From Sphingopyxis lindanitolerans (GTDB taxonomy: Bacteria; Pseudomonadota; Alphaproteobacteria; Sphingomonadales; Sphingomonadaceae), in assembly GCF_002993885.1 (NCBI RefSeq), contig NZ_CM009578.1:2207751-2271750 (forward strand): a stretch of 64,000 nucleotides of DNA. Direction: 5' to 3'. Positions 47,457 to 56,576 of this stretch are shown piece after piece. Made by a program: the position numbers and the translations under genes. The notes beneath the pieces were generated by a model, which did not search any database, was not told the origin of the DNA, and saw nothing but the letters and a program-made list of their open reading frames with translations. Each line of letters opens with the position of its first letter. The stretch's first letter is position 1.

Positions 47457-49310
47457 TCAGCGCGCGGGCCTGACCCGCCACACCGCCAGCCCGCTATCGC
47501 CCGGCATCGGCACGCGTTCGAGCCAGCCGGGCGGTGTTCCGGCATAGAGGTGCGCCGCCAGCGACGCCTTGCTCACGCGGCGATATTGCGAAAAATCATT
47601 GGCGGTCGGGCAATAGACGATCAGCGTCGCCTTCTGCTTGCGCACCAGCGCCTCGGCCTTTGCCGGATCGCCGATGAAGATGCGCAGCGTATCGGCCATC
47701 GCCTCGCGGTTGCGGTGATGCGGCGTCGCGACCACCGCATGGTGGGTCCAGAAGATCAGCGGCGCGCCGAGGTCGATCGGGGTCAGCATCACCGTCGGCG
47801 GCAGGCGGTCGAGCGCGGCGACCGTCACCGGATCGATACAGGTCTGCTCCGCAACGCTTTTTTCTTTCTCATTCTGCGCGGCCTTGACCGCCGGAAAGGC
47901 GAGGCCGGCGATCGCCGCCGCCGCCAGCCCGCCGAGCAGCGGCAGGGTGAGCGCCGCCGCGGCCGACACCGCGACGCGCGGCAGCAAGGCCGCGATCGAC
48001 CGCGCGCGGGTCCAGATATGCAGCCCCAGCCAGGCTGAGCCCGGCAGCGCAAAAAGCTGCGCGGTGCCCGCGGCGCGAAGCACGAGCAAGGACAGCACCG
48101 CCGCGCCGAGCAGCGCGGCGGTCACGGTCGCCCAATTCCTGCGATCCTCGGCGCTGTCGCTGGCGCGCCACGCGAGCAATGATCCGGCGAGCCCGACGAT
48201 CGACGGGACGATCACGAACAGCACCGTCGTTGCCGACGAGGCCCACACCGGCTGGCCTTCGAGGACGTTGCGATACCAATATTGGACGACGATCGGGTCG
48301 AGCGTCGCGAAAGGGCCAGCGGCGCACAGCGGCTCGACCGCCACCAGCGCCCCGGCGGCGAGCGCGCCCGCGCCGCCGAGCGCGGCGAAGCGGGTCCAGC
48401 GGCGCGCCGGGTCGACGCGGACGATCACGAACACCAGCGCGGCGGCGGCGGCGAAGGCGGCGATATAGGGCGCCGACAGCGCATCGCACCAATGGCCCGC
48501 GAGCCCGGCGGGGCCGCGCGTCAGGAATTGGAGGAGCGCCGCGCCGCCGGCAAGGCCGCCCATATATCCGGCGAGCCTGGCCCGGTCGTCGGCGCGCGCG
48601 TGCAGCGCCCAGCGCAGCGCAGCGAGCGCCGCGAACAGCGCGACAATGGGCAGACCCTCGATCGAGATGGCGAGCAGCGCCGCGGCGCTTACCCCCCCGA
48701 TCAGCCCCGCCCGCGCGCTCGCGGGCCGCAGCGCCTGCCCCATGATCAGCATCGCGAGGAAAATCTGCCAGCCGTGATGATCGACCCGGAGCGGGCGAAG
48801 CTGGATCACGATGAAGGCGGCCGAGACGAGGTAGAGCGGCACGACATAGGAGATCCGCCGGTCGGACAAATGCCGATAGCCGCGCACGCACGCGACGCTG
48901 AGCGCCGCGCCGAGCAGCGGCGGCCACAGCGTCATCACGACCTGTTCGGCCAGCCCCTGGCCCAGCAGCGGCTTCAACAGCAGGATTGCAAGCGCGAGCG
49001 GCGCATCGACGATGCGCGACCAGTGCATCAGCACGCCGCCGCCGGCCGGATTGACGCGATATTGGGTGAGATCCCACCAGCCTTGCCCGGCGAGCAGGTC
49101 GCGGACCTGCGCCATCCGCATCGCATCGTCGGTGTCGCTGAGTTCGATCGTCGCGATCGCGTGCCAGCGCGCGACGATCGCGACCAGGCTCATCGCCGCC
49201 CAGACGATCAGCGCGATCCGGACCGGCGTGAACCACGGGCTGAAGCCAGGAGTGGTCGGCGCCGGGAGCGGAGGCGCGAGTGGGGGCGCGGGCCGCGCCG
49301 CTTCGGTCAT
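47457..49310 (-). CDS. Polytopic membrane protein, glycosyltransferase-like (GT-C fold suspected)
   Basis: A 617-residue inner-membrane protein with about 12 TM helices and a C-terminal soluble domain of about 130 residues. After TM1 (about 28-50) the first outer loop contains IELSDTDDAMRM with the acidic pattern DTDD, as in GT-C enzymes and oligosaccharyltransferases such as STT3/AglB. The next loop has RVDHHGWQIFL, like the WWD-type regions in that class. It overlaps GtrA (ATGA), so it forms an operon with GtrA and an FAD enzyme. Sugar transfer from a polyprenyl-linked donor to an envelope target is inferred. Confidence 0.65.
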   Translation of the reverse strand: MTEAARPAPPLAPPLPAPTTPGFSPWFTPVRIALIVWAAMSLVAIVARWHAIATIELSDTDDAMRMAQVRDLLAGQGWWDLTQYRVNPAGGGVLMHWSRIVDAPLALAILLLKPLLGQGLAEQVVMTLWPPLLGAALSVACVRGYRHLSDRRISYVVPLYLVSAAFIVIQLRPLRVDHHGWQIFLAMLIMGQALRPASARAGLIGGVSAAALLAISIEGLPIVALFAALAALRWALHARADDRARLAGYMGGLAGGAALLQFLTRGPAGLAGHWCDALSAPYIAAFAAAAALVFVIVRVDPARRWTRFAALGGAGALAAGALVAVEPLCAAGPFATLDPIVVQYWYRNVLEGQPVWASSATTVLFVIVPSIVGLAGSLLAWRASDSAEDRRNWATVTAALLGAAVLSLLVLRAAGTAQLFALPGSAWLGLHIWTRARSIAALLPRVAVSAAAALTLPLLGGLAAAAIAGLAFPAVKAAQNEKEKSVAEQTCIDPVTVAALDRLPPTVMLTPIDLGAPLIFWTHHAVVATPHHRNREAMADTLRIFIGDPAKAEALVRKQKATLIVYCPTANDFSQYRRVSKASLAAHLYAGTPPGWLERVPMPGDSGLAVWRVRPAR

Positions 49311-49762
49311 GCCACGGCGGCCCGAAAGACGATGTGACGGCGCAGCAGATAGGTGGCCTGAAAACTGACGACGATCGCCGCGAGCTTCGCCAGCCGCGGG
49401 TCGAGTCCGAGTGCGGTGCCGGCGCCGACGATCGCGGTCGTGAGCGCCAGCCCGACGAGCGCCGACCCGACGAACAGCCATTTCTGCCGATGCCGTTCAC
49501 CGGTGCCGCGCGCCGCCGTGCCGTCGGCAAAGACGAGCCGGCTCGAAACCAGCCAGTGGACGAGGATACCCGCACAATAGCCGATCGCCGACGCCGCCAT
49601 CGGTCGCAATCCGGCATCGAGCAGCAGCAGGAACAGCCCGGCGTCGCTGCCGAGCGCCAGCCCGCTGGCGAACAGATAGTTCAGCCAGCGCGCCTCGCCG
49701 CGGCGAACCAGGCCGATCATCCGGGTGACGGGAGTCGTCATCGCATCTTCGCCCGAAGCCAT
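49307..49762 (-). CDS. GtrA-family membrane protein
   Basis: A 151-residue protein with four TM helices. It matches GtrA in the opening LNYLFASGLALGSDAGLFLLL, the central IGYCAGILVHWLVSSRLVF and the end KLAAIVVSFQATYLLRRHIVF. GtrA proteins are linked to flipping or use of polyprenyl-phosphate-linked glucose in O-antigen or wall modification. Starts three bases after the FAD enzyme stop and overlaps the next gene. Confidence 0.85.
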   Translation of the reverse strand: MASGEDAMTTPVTRMIGLVRRGEARWLNYLFASGLALGSDAGLFLLLLDAGLRPMAASAIGYCAGILVHWLVSSRLVFADGTAARGTGERHRQKWLFVGSALVGLALTTAIVGAGTALGLDPRLAKLAAIVVSFQATYLLRRHIVFRAAVA

Positions 49763-49765
49763 GGC

Positions 49766-51301
49766 TCAGGCGGCCTTCGAAACGCGCGCCGGAACGTCGC
49801 GAACCGACGCCAGCGCCGCCTGTTCGCCCTCGCTGCCGCTTTCGTGATATTCGGCGTCCTCGTTGACGCCCCAGATGTCATAGACGCGCGCGCCGGCGAC
49901 GATGTTGCGCACCGTCAGCATCGCGGTCATCATCGCATGATCCTGGTTGTTATAGCGGTGCATGCCGTTGCGCCCGACCATGTGCAGCGTCGGATAGCGC
50001 GCTTCGAGTTCCTCGCGCATCACCGCGACATGCGCGGCATAATCATCGTCATAGACCGGATAGGCCTTTTCCTGCCGCACCACCGCGCCGCCGACGACAT
50101 CATCGGCGTTGCAAAGGCCGAGGATCGCCATTTCCTTCGTCGCCAGCGCGATCAGGTCGGCATCGCTCGACGACCAGAGCCCGTCGCCCTCGAAGCAGAA
50201 ATATTCGAGGCCGACGCAGGCGATCGCCGGATCGGGCACCATTTCGGGCGACCAGCTCCGGAAATTCTGCACCCGGCCGACCTGCACCTTGCTGTCGTGG
50301 ATATAGATCCAATTGTCGGGAAACAGATCGTCCGAGCGAATCTTGAGCGCGACGGTCAGGAAGTCGCGATAATTGAGCTTGGGCGCGGCGGTGAGCGCGC
50401 AGGCGGGCAGCGGATGGATACGCGCCGCCAGTTCGCGCATCGGCGCCGAACTGATCACATGCGCGGCGTCGATCACGATGTCGCCACCGGGTCCGGTTGC
50501 GGTCAGTCGCCAGCGGCCGCTGACCTGATCCTGGGTGAGCTGTTTGAAGCTGTGGCCCATCAGCACATGGTTGCCACCCTGAACGACCTTGTCCGCCGCC
50601 GCCTCCCACATCATCCCCGGCCCAAGCCGCGGATAGCGAAAGGTTTCGAGCAGGGTCTTGGTCGCCATGCCGTCGTTGGGCGCCTTATTGAGCCCGAGGC
50701 TGCGCTTCAGCCCGTCGAGCACCGCGGCGCCGAGGCTCAGCCCCTTGATGCGCTGCGCCGCCCAGTCGGCCGACATTTCGTCGCACGGCATGCCCCACAC
50801 CTTTTCGGTATAGGTCTTGAAAAAGATCGAATAGAGCTTCTGCCCGAACTGGTTGATCGTCCAGTCCTCGAAACTGCGCACCGTGCGATTGGGAAGCAGC
50901 TTCGCCTTGGCGTAGCTCGCCATGCACAGCGCCGAACGGACGATGCCGAGATTCCACAGCGCCTCGAACGCGCGCAGCGGATAGGAGTAAAATTTGCCCT
51001 CATAATAGATGCGGCTCATCCGCGGGCGCTGGATGAAATCGTCGGGGAGGATTTCGTTCCACAGGTCGACGACTTCCTGGCTTTTCGAGAAAAAGCGATG
51101 CCCGCCGATATCGAAGCGGAAGCCTTCATGTTCGACGGTGCGGCTGATGCCGCCGACATAGACGGGATCCTTCTCGATCACCGTCACCTTATACCCCTGC
51201 CGGGTCAGCAGATAGGCGGCGGTCAGCCCCGCCGGGCCGGCGCCGACAATCGCGACATCGGCGCTGGTCGGACGGCTGGTCGGCATTTGGACGTCGGTCA
51301 T
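49766..51301 (-). CDS. FAD-dependent oxidoreductase, UDP-galactopyranose mutase/amine oxidase-like
   Basis: A 511-residue flavoprotein. The dinucleotide motif [20 protein letters not shown] is at about 14-33, and the GGHRFF and [13 protein letters not shown] segments are typical of the UDP-galactopyranose mutase/protoporphyrinogen-oxidase superfamily. A C-terminal FAD motif appears in [18 protein letters not shown]. The start ATG at 51301 lies behind GGGGG; the longer frame is not conserved. With GtrA and the GT-like protein it probably builds or modifies an envelope glycan. The exact substrate is unknown. Confidence 0.75.
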   Translation of the reverse strand: MTDVQMPTSRPTSADVAIVGAGPAGLTAAYLLTRQGYKVTVIEKDPVYVGGISRTVEHEGFRFDIGGHRFFSKSQEVVDLWNEILPDDFIQRPRMSRIYYEGKFYSYPLRAFEALWNLGIVRSALCMASYAKAKLLPNRTVRSFEDWTINQFGQKLYSIFFKTYTEKVWGMPCDEMSADWAAQRIKGLSLGAAVLDGLKRSLGLNKAPNDGMATKTLLETFRYPRLGPGMMWEAAADKVVQGGNHVLMGHSFKQLTQDQVSGRWRLTATGPGGDIVIDAAHVISSAPMRELAARIHPLPACALTAAPKLNYRDFLTVALKIRSDDLFPDNWIYIHDSKVQVGRVQNFRSWSPEMVPDPAIACVGLEYFCFEGDGLWSSSDADLIALATKEMAILGLCNADDVVGGAVVRQEKAYPVYDDDYAAHVAVMREELEARYPTLHMVGRNGMHRYNNQDHAMMTAMLTVRNIVAGARVYDIWGVNEDAEYHESGSEGEQAALASVRDVPARVSKAA

Positions 51302-51554
51302 ATAATCCCCCACAGGAAAGCCTTGCTTGCCTGCCGCTGTGCCCAAACATGGCTAAGAACTGATTAACACGGGTGGGGGAATCGAGCGCCGCGGGCCGTT
51401 CGCCGTGACGGTCGTCGCCAAAGGCCCCGGCGGCGACGCGACGAAACGCCTCCGAACGCGGTCGAGCCGTGCTCGCGGCGGCCAAATCAGGCGGTGGTTC
51501 AGCGAAACGCCAGCTTTGGCTTCCTAATATGGTCGCGGGACCAAAGACAATGGG

Positions 51555-51938
51555 ATGAACACCATGATCTGGATGAAGAAACTGGCACTTTCCGCGCTGA
51601 TCGGAGCGAGCGCCATCGCTGCGCTGCCCGCCGATGCCGAGGCGCGCGACCGCCATCACCGCCACTCCTATTACGGCCACCGCGACCATGATCGCTATCG
51701 CGACTATCGCAGCGACTATCGCCGGGATTACCGACGCGACCATCGGCGCGGCCATTACCGCGACCGCTATTATTGCCGTCGCGGCAGCGGGACGACCGGG
51801 CTGATCGTCGGCGGTGCGGCGGGCGCGCTCCTCGGGCGCGAAGTCGATCGCTATGGCGACCACGCACCCGGAACGATCATCGGCGGTGCGGCGGGTGCGC
51901 TGATCGGCCGTGAGATCGGCCGCGGCGGGCGCTGCTAG
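51555..51938 (+). CDS. Glycine-zipper 2TM protein (17-kDa antigen-like)
   Basis: A 127-residue exported protein. The signal peptide covers about residues 1-30 (cut after ADAEA). A His/Arg/Tyr-rich, strongly basic repeat region follows (about 31-75). Then come two glycine-zipper halves, each containing VGGAAGALLGRE or IGGAAGALIGRE. This matches outer-membrane glycine-zipper proteins such as the 17-kDa antigen family. The repetitive basic tract is unusual and may bind LPS or peptidoglycan. Function unknown. Confidence 0.8.
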   Translation: MNTMIWMKKLALSALIGASAIAALPADAEARDRHHRHSYYGHRDHDRYRDYRSDYRRDYRRDHRRGHYRDRYYCRRGSGTTGLIVGGAAGALLGREVDRYGDHAPGTIIGGAAGALIGREIGRGGRC

Positions 51939-51945
51939 GAAGCAG

Positions 51946-54717
51946 TCACGACGGCCCGCCGACTTCCTCCGCCGACGGGCCGCGGACGCCATGGCCCGCG
52001 CCGGGCGCCGCGCTCTTCGCCAGCCCGCGCGCGATCGGTTTCAGCGCCACGGTGCCGAGCTTGACGCGCGGCGCCGCCTTTCCCGGCGCCGCGCCGATCG
52101 CAAGCGCCGGGTCGAGGCGCAAGGCGGCGGCCGATGCCTTGGCCAGGCGAACCGTATAACGCCCGTAAGCCACGCTTTCGAAAAGATAATATCCATCGAA
52201 TTCGGTCAGGGTCGTCGCGCGGACGCGGCCTTCGGCATCGACGAGTTCGAGCGCGAGCCCCTCGATCGGATTGCCGCCGTCGCGGATCATCACGCCTTCG
52301 ATTTCACCCGCCGCGGTCATCGGCAGCAGGACGTGCGTCGCGACCCCGGGACGCGGGGTGACGACGACGCCGGGCAGCGCGGGCTGGATATAGGGATCGG
52401 GCAGGCTGCCCGCGTCGATCCCGATCATCACCGGGCGAAAGGGTTCGAGTCCGTCGATCGACGCGCGGCCGTCGCTGTCGGTCGATGCTTCGACAAGGGC
52501 GTTGCCGGCGGTCAGCGGCACGCCGCCGAGCGCCGCCTCGCCCGGTTGGCGGATGCCGTCGCCATTCTCGTCCATGAAGACATCGGCGGTCACCTGGCCG
52601 CGGCCGCCGAGCTTCTCGCTCGATAGCCGCCAGCCGCCACCGGCGGGTTTCGGTCCAAAGCTGAAGGCGAGCGACAGCGACGCCGCGACCGAGCCGTCGG
52701 TCGCCACCTCGCCAAAGCCGCTGAGCTGCAACATCTTGAAACGGCGCGTATAACCAAGGCCCGCACGCCCGCGGTCGAGCCCCTTGTCATAGCCGAGTTC
52801 GGCGCGCCATTCGGCATCGCCCTTCCCCGCCCATTCGCCGACGACGGCGAGGCGGGTGTCGGCCGCCTGCCCCGACAGCGCAAAGCGCGCCTCGCCGCGC
52901 AGGCGGACGGGGCCGATCCGGGCGTTGGCGAGCAAAGTCGCGGTCAGCTCGTCGGGCGGGCCGGGACCGACCGGCGCGCTCGTCCGACTCCAGTCGAGTT
53001 GTCCGGTAAAGGACAAGGCGCGAAAGCTCAGCGAAGCGCGGCCCGACGCCTGAAGGTTCGACACCCCCGAAGCGCGGTCGATCTTCGCGAGATCGAAATG
53101 CAGCGGCACGACCGTCCGCCCGAGCGCGACCGACTGGTCGATCGAGAGCGAATAGAGGCCGTCGATACCACCGACGAACCGGTCGGAGACGAAGCCGCCC
53201 CACCCGCGCATCGCATCGGCGCGGACGTTGGTTTCGCCGAACGCCGCGAGCCAGCTTGCACGCAGCGCCGCGGAACCGTTATCGGCATAGCTTCCCGCCA
53301 CTTCGAGCAGCGACGGGCCGATCGAGCGGCGCACCGCCACCTCGCCATAATTGCGCCGGACATCCTCGATCATCAGACTGTGCAAATAAAGCGCGGCGGA
53401 CGTGCGGGTGTCGAGCCCGCGCTCGACGCCCGCGGTGCCGCGCCAACCGCGCCGGAAGGCGCCGCCACGCCGACCAAACTCGATCAGGTCAGTGTCTTCC
53501 TGCGCCACACCCGCCCAATACCAGGTCTGTTGCGGCGGGATCGAGTCGATGCCGACCTGCAATTGCCTGATTTCGCGCCGGACCTGACCTTGCGGGCCAT
53601 ACAGGACGATCTCGAACCGGTTCGCGCCATATTGCAGCGGGACGTCGAGAAATTCATAGCGTCCGTCGCCGTTCGGGCTCGCGAAGGCGAGCAATTGCCC
53701 GTTGCGATACAGTTCGGCGTCCCAGCCCGCGGGCAGGTCGCCGCGAAAGCTCGTCTTGTCGAAGCTGTCGGGGCGCTCGACCGGGCGGTTGGTGATCACC
53801 GCGCCGCGCCCCGGCGCGCCTTGCGCGACCAGTCCGGTCGACAGCAGGCTGACGTCGCCGACCGCATAATGGGTCGCGTGGAGCGGGCCGAGCAGCCGCG
53901 CTTCGGGATCGGTACGATAGAGGCGCATCCGCAGGCTGTCGGGAACGCCCTTGTCGTTCGACGACAGCCGCGCGTCGAAACTTTGCCCGATCGCCTCCCC
54001 CGCGGCAAAAATCTCATAGCGCGCCTGGGTGTATGACCCGCCCTTGCGGTCCGAAACCACCCCCGCCGAGGCGACGACATCGACCGACGGAGTCGCCCAT
54101 GCCCGATAGGGGCGCGCCGCCTGTGGCAGGCTCGCAAGGTCGAACGTCGCCTGCGGACGAAGCCCCGCCGCGCGCGAGCGCCGCTCCGCCGCAAGCTGAA
54201 AGGGCAGTTTTTCCGCGGTATCGATCCGCAACACCGCGTTCGGCAGATCGGCGGCGATCGGCACGCCGAGCCATTTGGTCAGGCTGTCCAGGTCGACGCA
54301 CCAGCCCGCCGGCTCGTCACGGATCGCGGTCGCGCCGATCGCATAACGCTGGCTGCCGACGCGCACCTCGTCCGCATCGCGGTCGATCAGCAGGCTGCGG
54401 CGCTCGTCGAACACCCAGCCGGTTGCGCGGCGCAACTTCGTATCGATGCGCACCGCCAGATCGAGCGCGAGCACCATGTCGCCCAGGTCGACGCAGAGCC
54501 CCTGCGGGGTCTGATACCCCCGCACCCCGCCGCCGAGCCGATACGGGCCCGAACGCAGATCGAACAGCCAGCGATCATCCTCGCTCGGCGTCCAGCCATC
54601 GGACGCGGCCGAAACTGGCGTTTTTTCAGCGGCATGGGCGCCGCCGGAAGCCAGTCCGGCAAGCGTCCACCCGGCGACCAGCGCCGCCATCCATCGCCAA
54701 AGGGTCGCGCGGATCAT
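51946..54717 (-). CDS. Usher-like outer-membrane protein of a chaperone-usher system
   Basis: A 923-residue protein. Signal peptide is about 1-29 (cut after GGAHA). An unusual N-terminal domain (about 40-175) has two GLCVDL/GWCVDL repeats, each with a cysteine. A long beta-barrel (about 200-720) includes the usher-like strand NRFEIVLYGPQGQVRREIRQ. A C-terminal pair of Ig/SdrD-like or carboxypeptidase-regulatory-like domains (about 730-900) has DENGDGIRQPGE and EFDGYYLFESV. It lies 33 bases after a PapD-like chaperone and downstream of a DUF4402-like pilin, so it should secrete and assemble that subunit. The N-terminal and C-terminal parts differ from classical FimD/PapC ushers. Confidence 0.7.
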   Translation of the reverse strand: MIRATLWRWMAALVAGWTLAGLASGGAHAAEKTPVSAASDGWTPSEDDRWLFDLRSGPYRLGGGVRGYQTPQGLCVDLGDMVLALDLAVRIDTKLRRATGWVFDERRSLLIDRDADEVRVGSQRYAIGATAIRDEPAGWCVDLDSLTKWLGVPIAADLPNAVLRIDTAEKLPFQLAAERRSRAAGLRPQATFDLASLPQAARPYRAWATPSVDVVASAGVVSDRKGGSYTQARYEIFAAGEAIGQSFDARLSSNDKGVPDSLRMRLYRTDPEARLLGPLHATHYAVGDVSLLSTGLVAQGAPGRGAVITNRPVERPDSFDKTSFRGDLPAGWDAELYRNGQLLAFASPNGDGRYEFLDVPLQYGANRFEIVLYGPQGQVRREIRQLQVGIDSIPPQQTWYWAGVAQEDTDLIEFGRRGGAFRRGWRGTAGVERGLDTRTSAALYLHSLMIEDVRRNYGEVAVRRSIGPSLLEVAGSYADNGSAALRASWLAAFGETNVRADAMRGWGGFVSDRFVGGIDGLYSLSIDQSVALGRTVVPLHFDLAKIDRASGVSNLQASGRASLSFRALSFTGQLDWSRTSAPVGPGPPDELTATLLANARIGPVRLRGEARFALSGQAADTRLAVVGEWAGKGDAEWRAELGYDKGLDRGRAGLGYTRRFKMLQLSGFGEVATDGSVAASLSLAFSFGPKPAGGGWRLSSEKLGGRGQVTADVFMDENGDGIRQPGEAALGGVPLTAGNALVEASTDSDGRASIDGLEPFRPVMIGIDAGSLPDPYIQPALPGVVVTPRPGVATHVLLPMTAAGEIEGVMIRDGGNPIEGLALELVDAEGRVRATTLTEFDGYYLFESVAYGRYTVRLAKASAAALRLDPALAIGAAPGKAAPRVKLGTVALKPIARGLAKSAAPGAGHGVRGPSAEEVGGPS

Positions 54718-54750
54718 CGGTCCGCCCGCGGGCGCCGCCCTGCCCCGCGC

Positions 54751-55593
54751 CTATTTCACGACCCGGTCGGCCTCGTCGATCGTGCCGCCGCCGATGTCGC
54801 GATCCTCGCTATAACGGATATGCACCGGCCCCTTGAGCTTCGCGGCGAGGTCAGGCGTGATCGGCAGCGACACCGTGCGCGCGGCGACTTCGGGATAGAT
54901 CGCGATGCCGCGCGCGAGCAGCAGCGGTTCGGCCATTCCCGGCCGCGTCACTTCGATGTCGCCATAGACCGATCGATCGCCGCTGCGCGTCAGGTCGAAC
55001 TCGAACGCCGGTCCATTCTTCGTCGCACCGACCCGGGCGTCGCCGATCGTCGCGCTCGCGCCAAGATCGCCGACACGGACGATGATCGGAATGGTGATGC
55101 CATAGATCGGCGTCAGCGCGATCGAGACGCCGGTCGGCGCGGGTTTGGCGAGGGGCTTTGCACGATCGGCCGCGACGGCGGGCGCCGCGTCGGGCACCGC
55201 ACGAAACAGCATATGCGCGCGATATTCGCCCGGCGCGAGCCCTTCGGGGATGCGCACCCCGACGCGGATCACCTGCGGCTGGTTCGGCGGCAGGGTGACG
55301 CGGCGCGGGCTGAAGGCGATCATGTCGAGCGCCGCGCGCTCGGCCGGCGTCGCGTTCGCCTCGTCGATCTCGTCGAGCCCGCCGTCCGGGGTCATCCGCT
55401 TGACCTCGAGGCTGATGCGATAGGTCGCCGGCGCGCTGCCGATATTGTTGAGGATCACCTCGGTGCCGCGCGATCCGTCGAGGATGACGCGCGTCGGCGC
55501 GACGAGCAGGTCGCCCGCGGCACAGGCAGGCGGCGCGGCGGTGCCGAGCGCAGCCGCCGAGAACAGGCAAAAGCCCTTGAAAAAGCGCAACAT
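54751..55593 (-). CDS. Fimbrial periplasmic chaperone, PapD-like
   Basis: A 280-residue exported protein. A signal peptide (about 1-24, cut after ACA) is followed by a first Ig-like domain with LLVAPTRVILDGSRGTEVILNN and FSPRRVTLPPNQPQVIRV, the G1-strand pattern with conserved prolines used for donor-strand complementation. The second domain follows (about 150-270). It is longer than typical PapD (about 240) and its linker is Pro/Ala rich. In-frame GTG codons at 55599 and 55608 are alternative starts. Should stabilise the DUF4402-like subunit before the usher. Confidence 0.8.
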   Translation of the reverse strand: MLRFFKGFCLFSAAALGTAAPPACAAGDLLVAPTRVILDGSRGTEVILNNIGSAPATYRISLEVKRMTPDGGLDEIDEANATPAERAALDMIAFSPRRVTLPPNQPQVIRVGVRIPEGLAPGEYRAHMLFRAVPDAAPAVAADRAKPLAKPAPTGVSIALTPIYGITIPIIVRVGDLGASATIGDARVGATKNGPAFEFDLTRSGDRSVYGDIEVTRPGMAEPLLLARGIAIYPEVAARTVSLPITPDLAAKLKGPVHIRYSEDRDIGGGTIDEADRVVK

Positions 55594-55708
55594 AGACACG
55601 ATCCCCACAATCGTTCGGGGACGACGGTCGTCGCCCCATTTGGTTGGTCGCGTCCCTGTTGCGCCATCATGGTTGATATTTTGCTAACCATGATGGGTTC
55701 GCGCGCAA

Positions 55709-55745
55709 CAAAAAGGGCCCCGGAGCCTGGTGCTCTGGAGCCCTT
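55709..55745 (-). terminator. Hairpin between pilin and chaperone genes (attenuator)
   Basis: On the minus strand, GGGCTCCAGAGC pairs with GCTCCGGGGCCC around a short loop (one mismatch and one G-T pair), followed by TTTTTG. It lies 45 bases after the pilin stop and 115 bases before the chaperone start. It would make pilin mRNA more abundant than chaperone and usher mRNA. Confidence 0.7.
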
Positions 55746-55790
55746 TTGTCCGGTCGGCGAGCGCGCGGCCCGCCGGCCCCCCACCCAATA

Positions 55791-56285
55791 TTATTGGTAG
55801 TTGGCGGTGACGTTGAACGTCCCCGAATAATTGCCCGCCGCCTGGTTGGCGCCGACGTTCAGCGTGCCGCCGACCGTGAAGCTGCCACCGGTCGCGGTAA
55901 GCATCAGGTTCGGCACCGAATAGGTCAGCGCGGCGGTCATGCTATTGCTGCCCGCGGTCAGCGTGACCGTCGCCGGACCGCTGATGCCGACATTGGCGCC
56001 GCTCGTCCCGCCGAGGCTGAAGCCCGCGGCCGAGGTCGTGCCGATGCAGGTCAGGCCGCTGCCGCAAGTCGCGGCGCCGGCGGTCGAAACCGCGACGGTC
56101 GAGGCGGCGGTGCCGCTGACGATCGTCCCGAAATCGAGGTCGCTGGTGTTGAGGATGGTCAGCGGCGCAAGGATCTTGGCCTTGGCCGTCGCCGTCGCCG
56201 ACGTAGCGTGCGCCGCCGAGGCGGTCATCGCGAGGGCAGCAATCGCGGCGCCGGTGAGGGCGCGCTTCATTCCAGTGGTGCGCAT
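55791..56285 (-). CDS. DUF4402-like fimbrial subunit
   Basis: A 164-residue secreted protein. The signal peptide (about 1-26, cut after SAAHA) is followed by a Ser/Thr/Ala/Gly-rich beta-sandwich. The opening ATAKAKILAPLTILNTSDLDFGTIVSG matches the DUF4402 start, and the end NYSGTFNVTANYQ has the beta-strand pattern of pilins that donate or accept a strand. Two cysteines near residues 78 and 84 could form a disulfide. AAGGGA precedes the ATG at 56285. First gene of the chaperone-usher run. Confidence 0.8.
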   Translation of the reverse strand: MRTTGMKRALTGAAIAALAMTASAAHATSATATAKAKILAPLTILNTSDLDFGTIVSGTAASTVAVSTAGAATCGSGLTCIGTTSAAGFSLGGTSGANVGISGPATVTLTAGSNSMTAALTYSVPNLMLTATGGSFTVGGTLNVGANQAAGNYSGTFNVTANYQ

Positions 56286-56576
56286 ATGATTTGGTCCCTT
56301 GAACAAGTCGAAATTCGAATGGAAATCCCACCCCATTCGCCGACCCCTTTAGCCGATCACCCGTTCAGTTTTTGCCCCACAAGCATGGTTAACAGCGTAT
56401 AGAGAAAATGCCCGCGTTGCATAGTGCAAGCGAGCGAAAACAAGGCCTTGGGCCATGACAGGACGGATCGTGGGGATCGCCTATGGCCTGTTAACGGCCC
56501 GCCGCGGGACAGATTAAGGGGCCGCGAGGCAAAAGTGCGCGCGGCTCGATTCGTCCTCCCGGCGCCGGCCGCAAGC

